From: Streptomyces phaeoluteigriseus | GTDB taxonomy: Bacteria > Actinomycetota > Actinomycetes > Streptomycetales > Streptomycetaceae | DNA: 64,000 nucleotides | Reading direction: 5' to 3' | NCBI RefSeq assembly: GCF_001896135.2 | Contig: NZ_MPOH02000009.1 | Location: 485,074 to 549,073, forward strand | Shown here: piece after piece, positions 42,192 to 51,661 of the stretch | Numbering within the stretch: position 1 is the stretch's first letter | How the letters are laid out: the number at the start of each line of letters is the position of its first letter | Translations under genes and position numbers: made by a program | Notes under the pieces: model-generated | Databases searched by the model: none | Seen by the model: only the letters and a program-made list of their open reading frames with translations | Told to the model about the DNA's origin: nothing

Positions 42192-42848
42192 ATGGGCTTC
42201 ACGATCGGCGGCATCCGCGAGATCCGCTCCGGCACGCGCAGGCGCGGTCGCTCGTCCGAGTGCACCGCGGTCGCCGAGTTCACCGGGCTGTGGGGCTGGG
42301 ACGCGGTGCCGGGCGCGCGTGCCGCGGCCGGGGCCTGCTCCTGCGGCCGCTCCGACTGCCGCAGGCCCGGCGCGCATCCCCTGGAGTTCGCGCCCCGGGT
42401 CCCGGCCGGCGCCACCCTCGACGACGTGACGAGAATGTGGGCGGACTTCCCCGGCGCCTCCGTGATGCTCCCGGTCGGCCGCGCCTTCGACGTGATCGAC
42501 GTGGCCGAACCGGCCGGGCGCCGCGCGCTCGTGCGCCTGGAGCGCATGGGCCTCCCGCTCGGCCCGGTGACCGCCACCCCCGACGGCCGCGCCCAGTTCC
42601 TGGTCGCCCCCGGCGCCGCCGCCGACCTCCCGAACCTGCTCTACCGCATGGGCTGGGACGACCCGGTCTCCCTCGACCTCTACGGCCTCGGCCCCGGTAC
42701 GTACATCACGGCGCCGCCCTCCGACCGCGGCGGCCTCGGTCCGGTGCGCTGGCTGCGCCCGCCCGCGCTGGACTCGGCGACGCGGCCTCCGGCGGCCCGG
42801 CTGCTGCTCGGGACGCTGGCGTACGTGGCGCACCGGTCACGCCCGTAG
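42192..42848 (+). CDS. bifunctional DNA primase/polymerase N-terminal-like protein
   Basis: 218 residues from ATG 42192, with GGAGGGGG just upstream. It has a Cys-rich knuckle ACSCGRSDCRRPGAHPLEF near residue 48, characteristic of the prim-pol family found in phages and plasmids, followed by VMLPVGRAFDVIDV. No helicase domain is attached, so a stand-alone replication role is doubtful; in streptomycetes this gene is a conserved chromosomal neighbour of nsdA. Function unknown. It converges with ftsY across a strong terminator. Confidence 0.7.
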   Translation: MGFTIGGIREIRSGTRRRGRSSECTAVAEFTGLWGWDAVPGARAAAGACSCGRSDCRRPGAHPLEFAPRVPAGATLDDVTRMWADFPGASVMLPVGRAFDVIDVAEPAGRRALVRLERMGLPLGPVTATPDGRAQFLVAPGAAADLPNLLYRMGWDDPVSLDLYGLGPGTYITAPPSDRGGLGPVRWLRPPALDSATRPPAARLLLGTLAYVAHRSRP

Positions 42849-42896
42849 CCGGGCCCGCCCGGCCGCCCCTACGGCCCCGTTCGCGCCGTACACAGC

Positions 42897-42940
42897 GAAG
42901 CGCCCGTCCCCCGACTGCACCTCGGGGGGGCGGGCGCTTC
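42897..42940. terminator. bidirectional terminator, primase-like gene / ftsY
   Basis: About 17-18 paired bases (42897-42914 / 42922-42940, one bulged G and one G-U pair) around a 7-nt loop, between two convergent stops. Confidence 0.85.
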
Positions 42941-42971
42941 TCCGTCGCCGGTCACCGGATTCCGTACCCGG

Positions 42972-44174
42972 TCACTCTCCGATCAGGGCGTCGACGAAGG
43001 CCTCCGGCTCGAACGGCGCGAGATCGTCCGCGCCCTCGCCGAGCCCGATGAGCTTGACCGGTACGCCCAGTTCGCGCTGTACGGCGATCACGATGCCGCC
43101 CTTGGCCGTGCCGTCGAGCTTGGTCAGCACGATGCCGGTGATGTCGACGACCTCCGCGAAGACCCGGGCCTGCACGAGGCCGTTCTGCCCGGTGGTGGCG
43201 TCGAGGACGAGCAGCACCTCGTCCAGCGGGGCGTGCTTCTCCACGACCCGCTTGACCTTGCCCAGCTCGTCCATGAGCCCGGTCTTGGTGTGCAGCCGGC
43301 CGGCGGTGTCGATGAGGACCACGTCGACCCCCATCTCCTTGCCCTCCTTGACCGCGTCGAAGGCGACGGAGGCGGGGTCGCCGGCCTCGGGCCCGCGCAC
43401 GGTGTGGGCACCGACCCTCTCGCCCCAGGTCTGGAGCTGGTCGGCGGCGGCGGCCCGGAAGGTGTCGGCGGCGCCCAGGACGACCGTACGGCCGTCGGCC
43501 ACGAGCACGCGCGCGAGCTTGCCGGTGGTGGTGGTCTTGCCGGTGCCGTTGACGCCGACGACCATCACGATGCCGGGCCTGCGGCCCTCGGGTTCGGTCT
43601 TCACGGCGCGGTCGACGTCGGTGCCGACCAGCTTGAGCAGCTCGTCGCGCAGCAGTCGGCGCAGTTCGTCGGGCGTGCGGGTGCCGAGCACCTTCACGCG
43701 CTCGCGCAGGCGTTCGACCAATTCCTGGGTGGGCATGACGCGACGTCGGCGGTGAGGAGGGTGGTCCTCGATCTCCTCCCAGGTGTCCTCGTCGAGATGC
43801 TCGCGCGAGAGCAGGGTGAGCAGGCCCTGCCCGAGTGCGTTCTGGGAGCGGGAGAGGCGGGCGCGGAGGCGGACCAGCCGCCCCGCGGTGGGCTCCGGGA
43901 TCTCGATCCCGGGAGCCTCGACAACGGGAGGCTCCTCGACGGCGGTGGGTGCGCCGCCGCCCGGAAGGTCCACCTCCTCGATCGTGCGGCGCGGTTCTTC
44001 GCGCGGCGTCTCGGCCTCGTCGCCGACGTGCGGCTCGGCGGGAGGCGCGGTGATGTCGGGCGCGGCCGGGGGCGGCGGCGGCAGCGGCTTCTTCCGCCGA
44101 CTGCCGACGACAAGCCCGCCGAGCACCGCGAGCACGACCACGGCGATGACTACAGCAAGGATGACGATTTCCAT
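42972..44174 (-). CDS. ftsY: signal recognition particle receptor FtsY (carries a compensated double slip)
   Basis: 400 residues. N-terminal membrane segment EIVILAVVIAVVVLAVLGGLVVG, an acidic A domain, then the NG domain: GVNGTGKTTTTGKLARVL, LIDTAGRLHTKTGLMDEL, LTKLDGTAKGG. Docks SRP-ribosome complexes at the membrane. Between EEIED and PTQELVERL the read sequence is HPPHRRRRVM, whereas the expected TLLTADVGV is found in another frame. One extra base near 43772 and one missing base near 43742 cancel out, so the frame is open but about ten residues are scrambled. Confidence 0.95.
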   Translation of the reverse strand: MEIVILAVVIAVVVLAVLGGLVVGSRRKKPLPPPPPAAPDITAPPAEPHVGDEAETPREEPRRTIEEVDLPGGGAPTAVEEPPVVEAPGIEIPEPTAGRLVRLRARLSRSQNALGQGLLTLLSREHLDEDTWEEIEDHPPHRRRRVMPTQELVERLRERVKVLGTRTPDELRRLLRDELLKLVGTDVDRAVKTEPEGRRPGIVMVVGVNGTGKTTTTGKLARVLVADGRTVVLGAADTFRAAAADQLQTWGERVGAHTVRGPEAGDPASVAFDAVKEGKEMGVDVVLIDTAGRLHTKTGLMDELGKVKRVVEKHAPLDEVLLVLDATTGQNGLVQARVFAEVVDITGIVLTKLDGTAKGGIVIAVQRELGVPVKLIGLGEGADDLAPFEPEAFVDALIGE

Positions 44175-44523
44175 AACCCGTCCAGTATGCGTGACCCCCT
44201 CCGCCGGAGCGGGTGACGGCCCGCCCGTTCCCCGGCCGATCAACCCGCTCCGGCACGGCGCGGCCCGTGCCCGGAACCGCGGGCGCGGCGGTGCCCGGTG
44301 ACGTCGACGGGCGCGTCCTCGGCACGGCAGCGGTGCTCGGCGAGCCGGCGCGGGCCGTCGGGGTCGAGCCGGAGGGCGATCCGCCCGCCGCGGCCTCCGC
44401 CTGCAAGCCGGTGGATACGACGGGTTCGGGCGCGGTCCGAGCGAGGGCGGGGGACGCCGCACCCATAGCAATCTGATGACCCGTCAGCTAGCGTCCGCCC
44501 TCCAGACCCGAAGGGGGGCCACC
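44175..44523. other. divergent spacer ftsY / LLM monooxygenase
   Basis: 349 bp, high GC. Should hold both promoters. An 87-codon open frame (44213-44476, plus) is not supported by a ribosome site or recognisable protein. Nothing else seen. Confidence 0.4.
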
Positions 44524-45495
44524 GTGCCCGTCACCGTCGTCCGCTTCAACCTCGTCGCCCCGGGCGCCTCCCCCGCGGCGCTCGGCGCCCGCTACCGGGC
44601 CGCCCTGGAGATGGCCGTGTACGCCGACGCGCACGGGATCACCACCGTGCAGACCGAGGAGCACCACGGCGCCGAGAACAACTGGCTGCCCTCGCCGTTC
44701 GCCTTCGCGGGCGCCGTCCTCGGGGCGACCCGGCGGCTGGCCGTCACGGTCTCGGCGGTCATCGGCCCGCTGCACGACCCGCTGCGGCTGGCGGAGGACA
44801 TCGCGGTGCTGGACCTGCTGAGCGGCGGCCGTCTGGTGACCGTCGCCGGGATCGGGTACCGGCCGCAGGAGTACGCCCGTGCGGGCGTGGACTGGAAGCG
44901 GCGCGGCCGGCTCCAGGACGAGTTGCTGGAGACCCTGCTGCAGGCCTGGACCGGCGAGGAGTTCACCTACCGCGGCCGTACGGTACGGGTCACCCCGCGC
45001 CCGTGCACCGAGCCGCACCCCCTGCTGCTGGTCGGCGGCTCGTCCCCGGCCGCCGCCCGCCGGGCCGCGCGGCTGGGCCTGCCGTTCTTCCCCAGCGCCC
45101 ATCTGCCGGAGCTGGAGGCCTACTACAAGGAACGGCTCGTGGAGTACGGCACCGAGGGCTGGGTGATGATGCCCGCCGCCGAGACCCCGCTGCTGCACCT
45201 CGCCGAGGATCCGGACCGCGCGTGGGCGACGTACGGCGAACACTTCCTGCACGAGGCCCGCACGTACGCCTCCTGGCAGTCGGCGGAGATCCGCTCGGCG
45301 GTGCGGTCGGCGGCCACGGACGTGCGGGGGCTGCGCGACGAGGGCGTCTACCGGATCCTGACGCCCGACGAGTGCGTGGCGCAGGGGCTGGACAACCTCG
45401 TGCTGCATCCGCTGGCGGGTGGGATGCCGGTGGAGGAGGGGTGGCGCGGCCTCCGGTTGTTCTGCGAGAGCGTGCTGCCCCGGCTCACCGTGTGA
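44524..45495 (+). CDS. LLM-class flavin-dependent oxidoreductase (luciferase-like)
   Basis: 323 residues from GTG 44524, with AAGGGGGG upstream. TIM-barrel luciferase-like monooxygenase: EMAVYADAHGITTVQTEEHH near residue 30, VSAVIGPLHDPLRLAEDIAVLD, GRLVTVAGIGYRPQEYARAG, LLLVGGSSPAAARRAARLGLPF. Uses reduced flavin and O2 on an unknown substrate. Converges with glcP. Confidence 0.88.
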   Translation: MPVTVVRFNLVAPGASPAALGARYRAALEMAVYADAHGITTVQTEEHHGAENNWLPSPFAFAGAVLGATRRLAVTVSAVIGPLHDPLRLAEDIAVLDLLSGGRLVTVAGIGYRPQEYARAGVDWKRRGRLQDELLETLLQAWTGEEFTYRGRTVRVTPRPCTEPHPLLLVGGSSPAAARRAARLGLPFFPSAHLPELEAYYKERLVEYGTEGWVMMPAAETPLLHLAEDPDRAWATYGEHFLHEARTYASWQSAEIRSAVRSAATDVRGLRDEGVYRILTPDECVAQGLDNLVLHPLAGGMPVEEGWRGLRLFCESVLPRLTV

Positions 45496-45519
45496 ACCGG
45501 GGCGCGCGCCTCACGGGTA

Positions 45520-45559
45520 TCGAGGAGAGGGGCAGCGGGGACTTGGCCCGTCTCCTCGA
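45520..45559. terminator. bidirectional terminator, LLM gene / glcP
   Basis: 9-bp TCGAGGAGA/TCTCCTCGA arms (45520-45528 / 45551-45559) around a loop that can form a smaller inner stem; lies between convergent stops. Confidence 0.6.
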
Positions 45560-45582
45560 GTTCAGGGGCCTCGGTACGAGGC

Positions 45583-47000
45583 TCAGCCCATCTCCTCCAG
45601 CGTCTTGCCCTTCGTCTCCTTGACGTACTTGAGGACGAACGGGATGGAGAGCGCGGCGAAGACCGTGTAGATCACGTAGGTCAGGGAGAGGTTCCAGTCG
45701 GCCAGCGACGGGAAGCTCGCGGTGATGGCCCAGTTGGCGATCCACTGCGCGGAGGCGGCCACGCCCAGGGCGGCGGCGCGGATCTTGTTCGGGAACATCT
45801 CGCCGAGGAAGACCCAGACGACCACACCCCAGGACAGGGCGAAGAAGAGGACGAAGACGTGGGCGGCGATCAGGGCGACCCAGCCCTGGGTGGCGGGCAG
45901 CTTGCCGTCGACCAGGTCGAAGGAGAACGCCCAGGCCTCCAGTGCGAGGCCGATCACCATGCCGACGGAGCCGATGAGGGCGAGCGGCCTGCGGCCCACG
46001 CGGTCGACGAAGATCATGGCGATCACGGTGCCGACGATGTTGATGATCGACGTCGTGAAGGAGTAGAAGAACGAGTCCGTCGGGTCGACGCCGACCGACT
46101 GCCACAGCGTCGAGGAGTAGTAGAACGCGACGTTGATGCCGACGAACTGCTGGAAGACCGACAGGCCGATGCCTATCCAGACGATCGGCTTGAAGAAGAA
46201 GGAGCCGCCGAGCAGGTCCTTGAAGCTGGACTTGTGCTCGCTCTTCATGGCGTGCTCGATCTCGGCGATGCGGGCGTCGAAGTCGACGTCCTTGCCCTCG
46301 ACCTCCATGAGGATCTCGCGGGCGCGCTCGTGCTTGCCGACGGAGATCAGGAAGCGCGGGGACTCGGGGATCGCGAAGGAGAGCAGGCCGTAGAGGACGG
46401 CCGGGACGACCATGACGCCGAGCATGACCTGCCAGGCCTCGACGCCCATGATCTCGCCGCGCTGGTCGCCGCCGGCGGCGTTGAGCAGACCCCAGTTGAC
46501 CAGCTGCGACACGGCGATGCCGATGACGATGGCCGCCTGCTGGAAGGAGCCGAGACGGCCGCGGTAGGCGGGCGGGGCGACCTCGGCGATGTAGGCCGGG
46601 CCGATGACCGAGGCCATGCCGATGGCGAAGCCGCCGACGACCCGCCAGAAGGCGAGGTCCCACAGCGCGAAGGGCAGCGCCGAGCCGACGGCGCTGACCG
46701 TGAACAGCACGGCGGAGATCTGCATGCACCGGATACGGCCGATGCGGTCGGCCATGCGGCCGGCGGTCGCGGCACCGACGGCGCAGCCGATCAGGGCGAT
46801 GGCGATGACCTGGGCCAGGGCCGCCGAGCCGACGTCGTAGCGGCCTCGGATGGCTTCGACGGCGCCGTTGATCACGGAACTGTCGTAGCCGAAGAGGAAA
46901 CCGCCCATCGCGGCCGCGGCGCGATGAAGATGACGTGCCCGAGATGATCGGGATGAGCCGTCCTGGCTCCTGACTGAGGTGCCTGCGCTGTGCTGGTCAC
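45583..47000 (-). CDS. glcP: glucose permease, MFS sugar porter (frame break near 46919)
   Basis: Sugar:proton symporter with twelve membrane segments. Signatures: GGFLFGYDSSVINGAVEAI, DRIGRIR and DRVGRRPLAL loops, PESPRFLI, FQQFVGINVAFYYSSTLW, KGKTLEEMG tail. The N-terminus VTSTAQAPQSGARTAHPDHLG (GTG 47000, GAGGAGAA upstream) is one base out of frame owing to a missing base in ATCGCG(G)CCGCGG near 46919. Reconstructed length 472 residues, the same as S. coelicolor GlcP, the main glucose importer and a player in carbon repression. A LacI-like palindrome sits upstream. Confidence 0.93.
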
Positions 47001-47108
47001 GTGTTCTCCTCGGGCCCCCCGCGCGCTGCCGGGGGTGGGGGCGGAGGCCCTGTCAGGTGAGGGTTCAAGTGGCGCACTGATCAACGCCGCTCACACCTGA
47101 AGGTAAAA

Positions 47109-47118
47109 GCAACGTTGC
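47109..47118. promoter_or_regulatory. perfect palindrome GCAACGTTGC upstream of glcP
   Basis: 10-bp perfect palindrome with an AACGTT core, ~110 bp before the glcP start, in an AT-richer stretch of the 253-bp spacer. The form resembles LacI-family operators. No cognate regulator is in the window. Confidence 0.5.
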
Positions 47119-47253
47119 AGAGACTATGCCTTCAAGTTTCGAAGTCAATAGTTCAACAGCTGTGAACTTTTCGCGCAGTCATGAGGAGAACGTGTTCACT
47201 TCTTGAAGGACTGAAAAGATGCTGGTCACACTAGATGTAGGGCGCACGGGGAT

Positions 47254-50200
47254 TCACCGAAGGCGCTGCGAGATGACCTTCGACACACCGTCGCCCTGCA
47301 TCGAGACGCCGTAGAGCGCGTCGGCGACCTCCATCGTGCGCTTCTGGTGCGTGATCACGATCAGCTGCGAGGACTCCTGCAGCTCCTGCATGATCCTGAT
47401 CAGCCGCTGGAGGTTCGTGTCGTCGAGGGCCGCCTCGACCTCGTCCATGACGTAGAACGGGCTCGGCCGGGCCTTGAAGATCGACACGAGCATCGCAACG
47501 GCGGTCAGCGAGCGCTCGCCGCCCGAGAGCAGACTGAGCCGCTTGACCTTCTTGCCGGGCGGCCGGGCCTCGACGTCCACGCCCGTGGTGAGCATGTGGT
47601 CGGGATCGGTCAGGATCAGCCGCCCCTCGCCGCCCGGGAACAGTCGGCTGAACACGCCCTCGAACTCACGGGCGGTGTCGCGGAACGCCTCGGTGAAGAC
47701 CTGCTCGACGCGCTCGTCGACCTCCCTCACCACCTGAAGCAGGTCGGCCCGCGTCTTCTTCAGATCCTCCAACTGCTCGCTGAGGAACTGGTGGCGCTCC
47801 TCCAGCGCGGCGAACTCCTCCAGCGCGAGCGGATTCACCTTGCCGAGCTGCTGGTACGCCCGCTCCGCCGCCCGCAGCCGCTTCTCCTGCTCCGCCCGCA
47901 CGAACGGCCGGGGCTGGTTGCGCGGGTCCTCGGGATCCTCCGGCAGCTCCTCGCCCTCGGCGGCGGGCGACGGCGGCACCGGCTGACGCGGACCGTACTC
48001 GGACACCAGCCCCGCCGGTTCGACGCCCAGTTCCTCCAGCGCCTTCGTCTCCAACTGCTCGATCCGCAGCCGCTTCTCGGCGCCGAGCACCTCACCCCGG
48101 TGGACCGAGTCCGTCAGCTTGTCGAGTTCCGCCTTGAGGTCGCGTCCCGCGGTCCGGGCGGCGGCCAGCTCCTGCTCCCGCAGCGCCTTGGCGGCATCGG
48201 CGGCGACCCGCTCCCGCTCGGCCCGGCCTAGCGACACCTCTACATGCGCGAGCAACTGCCGCGCACCGGCGGCGACGGCCTCCGCGACGGCGGCCTCGTG
48301 CCGCAGCCGCGCCCGGCGCTGCTCGGCACGCGCGCGTGCCTCCCGTTCCGCCCGCGCGGCCCGGTCCAGCCCGTCGGCCCGACCGGCGAGCCCCTTGACC
48401 CGCTCCTCGTGCGTACGGACCTGGAGCCGCGCCTCCATCTCGGTCTGCCGCGCGTTCGCCCCGTCGGCGGCGAGCCGGTCCCGCACGGAGGTGTCGGGCT
48501 CCTCCTCCACCGGCATCTCCTCGACGACGGCCAACCGCTCGGCCAGTTCCTCGGCCTCCTCCACGGCCCTGTCGAGCGCCTCCTGCGCACGGGCGGCCGC
48601 GGCGGCGGACCGCTCGGCCTCCCCGGCCGCACCGCGCGCCTGCCCGGCGAGCCGCCCGAGTTGCTGGGCGACGGCCGACTTCTCCCGGTCGGCGGCCCGC
48701 CGCCGCTCCCCCAGCTCCTCGACAGACGCGGCGCACTCCCGGCGCCGCTCCCCCGCCATACGCTGCGCCTCGGTCAGCTCCTCGCACCGCACCGCCAGCT
48801 CCTCCAGCTCGGCGGCGGCCTGGTCGACGGAGGCCTGCACCTCCAGCAGGCTGGGCGCCCCGGCGGACCCGCCCTGCGCGAAGTGCGCCCCGAGCAGATC
48901 GCCCTCAGCGGTGACGGCGGTCAGCTCGGGCCGCGCGTAGACCAGATCCTCGGCGTCCTCCAGAGTCCCGACGACGACGACGTCCCGCAGCAGCCGCCGC
49001 ACGGCGGGCACCAGCTCGGAAGGCGCACGCACCAGATCGGCGGCGAATCTCGCCCCTACGGCTCCGAGCGCGTCGTTCACGGCCTCGTCGCCCGTGGCTC
49101 CCGCCGGGGCCGGGGCCCTGTCGGCGGGCTCCTCCGGCGCTCCGGCCAGCAGGAGCGCCGCCCGGCCCGCGTCCTGTTTGCGCAGGAGGCGGATGGCCTC
49201 GGCGGCGGCGGACGGGGTGGTGACGGCGAGGGCGTCGGCGGCGGCGCCGAAGGCCGCGGCGAGCGGGATCTCGTGGCCGGGGGTGACGGTGAGGAGTTCC
49301 GCGGCCGGGCCGAGCAGGCCGGTGAGACGGTCCTTCGCGTCGAGGAGCGCGCCCGTGCCGTCCTTGCGGCGCAGGCCCATGGCGAGGGCCTCGTGGCGGG
49401 CCTGGGTGGCGGCGCGGGTGCGTTCGGCCGTGGTGACCGCCTCGCGGGCGGCGGTCAGGGCGGTCTCCGCCTCGGCGAGCCGCCGCCTGGCCTCGTCGTG
49501 CCGCTCGCCGAGTTCCTGATCGCCGGCGTCGAGCCCGTCGACCTCCGCCTTCAGGGCCTCGTACTCCTCCTGCGCCGTGACCGCCCGTTCCCGCGCCTCG
49601 TCGCGGGCGGCGGCCAGCCGGTCGATCTCGGCCTGGGCGGAGGCGGCGCGCGAGCGGGCCGCGTTGACCTGGCCGTGCAGCCGGGCGAGACCCTCGCGCC
49701 GGTCGGCGATCGCGCGGGCGACGTCCTTCAGCCTGCGCTCCTCGACGGCCAGCTCCCGCTCCAGGTCGGCGCGGTGGGAGACGGTGTCGTCGAGGGCGTG
49801 CTGGGCCGCTTCGAGGGCGGCCTCCAGTTCCGCCTCCTGCTCACGGACGCGGGCGGCCTCGCGCTCCAGGTCCTCGGGGTCACGGCCGCGCCGTTCCTCG
49901 GGAGGCGCGGAGGTGGCACTCTTCACGCGGGCGTCCGCCAGCGAGACCGTGCCGCGAACGCGTTCGGCGAGCTGGGACAGCTCGTACCAGGTCTGCTGGG
50001 CCCGCTGAAGCCGGGGCGCGAGCCGGCGGACCTCGTCCTCCAGCAGGGCCTCGCGCTGGAGTGCCTTGCGCAGCTCCTGCTCGGCGGCCTCCTTGCGTTC
50101 CTTGAGGGCGGCCTCGTCGGCGATCTCCGAGGTGAGCGCCTCGCGCAGCCGTACGAGGTCGTCGGCGAGGAGGCGCAGGCGGGCGTCGCGCAGGTCGGCC

Positions 50201-50856
50201 TGGATGACGGCGGCGCGGCGGGCGACGGCGGCCTGCCGGCCCAGCGGCTTCAGCTGTCTGCGCAGTTCGTCGGTCAGGTCCTGCACGCGCGCGAGATTGG
50301 CCTGCATCGCGTCGAGCTTCCTGAGCGCCTTCTCCTTGCGCTTGCGGTGCTTGAGGACACCCGCGGCCTCCTCGATGAACGCGCGGCGGCCCATGGGGTC
50401 GGCGTGCAGCACGGAGTCGAGCTGGCCCTGTCCGACGATGACGTGCATCTCGCGGCCGATGCCCGAGTCGGACAGCAGGTCCTGGATGTCGAGGAGCCGG
50501 CAGGTGTCACCGTTGATCTGGTACTCGCTGCCGCCGTTGCGGAACATGATCCGCGTGATGGTGACCTCGGCGTACTCGATGGGCAGGGCCCCGTCGGAGT
50601 TGTCGATGGTGAGGGACACCTCGGCGCGGCCCAGCGGGGGACGGCCGGTGGTGCCGGCGAAGATGACGTCCTCCATCTTGCCGCCGCGCAGCGACTTGGC
50701 GCCCTGCTCGCCCATGACCCAGCTGAGGGCGTCCACGACGTTGGACTTGCCCGAGCCGTTGGGCCCGACGACACACGTGATGCCCGGTTCGAACCGGAGT
50801 GTGGTCGCGGAAGCGAACGACTTGAACCCTCGGAGGGTCAGGGCCTTGAGGTGCAC
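47254..50856 (-). CDS. smc: chromosome segregation protein SMC
   Basis: 1200 residues from GTG 50856 (VHLKALTLRGFKSFASATTL). ATPase head Walker A CVVGPNGSGKSNVVDAL, two long coiled coils (170-490 and 660-1000) rich in Ala/Glu/Arg, a hinge around 510-640 (TVTPGHEIPLAAAFGAAADAL), and the C-terminal head with LSGGERSLTAVAML and FYVMDEVEAALDD. Condenses and segregates chromosomes with ScpAB. No frame break was found in this 3.6-kb gene. A clear terminator for the 67-aa gene separates it from upstream. Confidence 0.97.
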   Translation of the reverse strand: MHLKALTLRGFKSFASATTLRFEPGITCVVGPNGSGKSNVVDALSWVMGEQGAKSLRGGKMEDVIFAGTTGRPPLGRAEVSLTIDNSDGALPIEYAEVTITRIMFRNGGSEYQINGDTCRLLDIQDLLSDSGIGREMHVIVGQGQLDSVLHADPMGRRAFIEEAAGVLKHRKRKEKALRKLDAMQANLARVQDLTDELRRQLKPLGRQAAVARRAAVIQADLRDARLRLLADDLVRLREALTSEIADEAALKERKEAAEQELRKALQREALLEDEVRRLAPRLQRAQQTWYELSQLAERVRGTVSLADARVKSATSAPPEERRGRDPEDLEREAARVREQEAELEAALEAAQHALDDTVSHRADLERELAVEERRLKDVARAIADRREGLARLHGQVNAARSRAASAQAEIDRLAAARDEARERAVTAQEEYEALKAEVDGLDAGDQELGERHDEARRRLAEAETALTAAREAVTTAERTRAATQARHEALAMGLRRKDGTGALLDAKDRLTGLLGPAAELLTVTPGHEIPLAAAFGAAADALAVTTPSAAAEAIRLLRKQDAGRAALLLAGAPEEPADRAPAPAGATGDEAVNDALGAVGARFAADLVRAPSELVPAVRRLLRDVVVVGTLEDAEDLVYARPELTAVTAEGDLLGAHFAQGGSAGAPSLLEVQASVDQAAAELEELAVRCEELTEAQRMAGERRRECAASVEELGERRRAADREKSAVAQQLGRLAGQARGAAGEAERSAAAAARAQEALDRAVEEAEELAERLAVVEEMPVEEEPDTSVRDRLAADGANARQTEMEARLQVRTHEERVKGLAGRADGLDRAARAEREARARAEQRRARLRHEAAVAEAVAAGARQLLAHVEVSLGRAERERVAADAAKALREQELAAARTAGRDLKAELDKLTDSVHRGEVLGAEKRLRIEQLETKALEELGVEPAGLVSEYGPRQPVPPSPAAEGEELPEDPEDPRNQPRPFVRAEQEKRLRAAERAYQQLGKVNPLALEEFAALEERHQFLSEQLEDLKKTRADLLQVVREVDERVEQVFTEAFRDTAREFEGVFSRLFPGGEGRLILTDPDHMLTTGVDVEARPPGKKVKRLSLLSGGERSLTAVAMLVSIFKARPSPFYVMDEVEAALDDTNLQRLIRIMQELQESSQLIVITHQKRTMEVADALYGVSMQGDGVSKVISQRLR

Positions 50857-50972
50857 GCCGCTGGACTTTACCGCCCGGGGATGTCTCACTCCATGAACCA
50901 GCGGTTTCACCCCCGAACGCGCAGGGCAGACCAGACGTTAAGGCAGTGAAAGGATGCACGGGGGAAAGAAAG

Positions 50973-50994
50973 AAGGGACGCCGAAGCGTCCCTT
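50973..50994 (-). terminator. classical intrinsic terminator with UUCG loop
   Basis: 9-bp AAGGGACGC/GCGTCCCTT stem (50973-50981 / 50986-50994). Read on the minus strand the loop is UUCG and a CUUUCUUU-type tract follows. About 85-105 nt past the stop of the 67-aa gene. Confidence 0.9.
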
Positions 50995-51077
50995 GCAAAC
51001 TCTGCAGACTTAGCGGTCCGACGCGGTTTGGTGAGCCGCCCGACCACTGCGTGTGCTGTTGTGGAGCAGTGCAGCGA

Positions 51078-51281
51078 TCAGGTGAGCGCAGGCTCCGCCT
51101 GGTGTGCGTCGATGCTCTCCATGAACCTGTCGTGAGAAGCGGCGGCCGTGAGAGCGTCGTTCTCGGCCTGGATTCGTCCGAGCTCGTTTTCCAGGTCCTG
51201 GACGCGCTGCTGGAGCCGTCGCATCTCGGCGAGGAGTCGCGGGTCGGAGCCGCCGACGTAACCGAGAAGCGCCTTTGCCAT
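51078..51281 (-). CDS. small conserved coiled-coil protein (67 aa)
   Basis: MAKALLGYVGGSDPRLLAEMRRLQQRVQDLE..., start ATG 51281 with GGAGGACC upstream. Residues 15-45 form an amphipathic, Leu/Glu/Arg heptad coiled coil; no membrane segment. No function is known to me. Own promoter region upstream and an excellent terminator downstream, so it is an independent, probably well expressed unit. It sits between acyP and smc. Confidence 0.8.
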   Translation of the reverse strand: MAKALLGYVGGSDPRLLAEMRRLQQRVQDLENELGRIQAENDALTAAASHDRFMESIDAHQAEPALT

Positions 51282-51661
51282 GATGGATGGTCCTCCACAC
51301 TGAGTGACCGACCGAAGCGGTGTGGGTCGTGAGGGATTCGCACCCGCGGTGTTGACTGGATCTTGTACTTCTTGCCGTTCATCCATGCCAAACAGCTAGG
51401 TGCGCGGGGTGCTTTTAGCGTCTCACCAAAAAGTTTGACGGTCAACACGATCACGCCCCGTATTGGCGGGCAACCCTGGTGCGCGCGGCCTGGAAAGGCG
51501 GCGCTGCGACTCCTCCGGGACCCTCGGGACGTGCCGATCATCCTTGCGTGCGGAGTCTGCCGATGCAAGCGATTCTCGGCGACCACCTGCCACTTTTCTG
51601 CTGGAGGCGAGTGCCGACGGCAGGCCCCCGCGCTTCCGCGGAGCGGCTCCGCGCGCGATCG
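51282..51661. other. 380-bp spacer between acylphosphatase and the 67-aa gene
   Basis: Contains the acyP terminator-like stem near the right edge and, at about 51426-51450, an unusually AT-rich stretch with TTGACC (minus strand) that may be the 67-aa gene promoter. No gene supported. Confidence 0.4.
51637..51653 (-). terminator. small stem-loop after acyP
   Basis: 7-bp stem (51637-51643 / 51647-51653) with a 3-nt loop, within 25 nt of the acyP stop. Confidence 0.45.

Noticed and set aside
44213..44476. An 87-codon plus-strand frame before the LLM monooxygenase, with ATGA overlap to an upstream reading of that gene
   Set aside because: No ribosome site, low-complexity Ala/Gly/Pro composition, and the monooxygenase start is better placed at 44524.
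47254..50949. A ~900-codon plus-strand frame antisense to smc
   Set aside because: Fully antisense to an intact, conserved gene; typical high-GC shadow.
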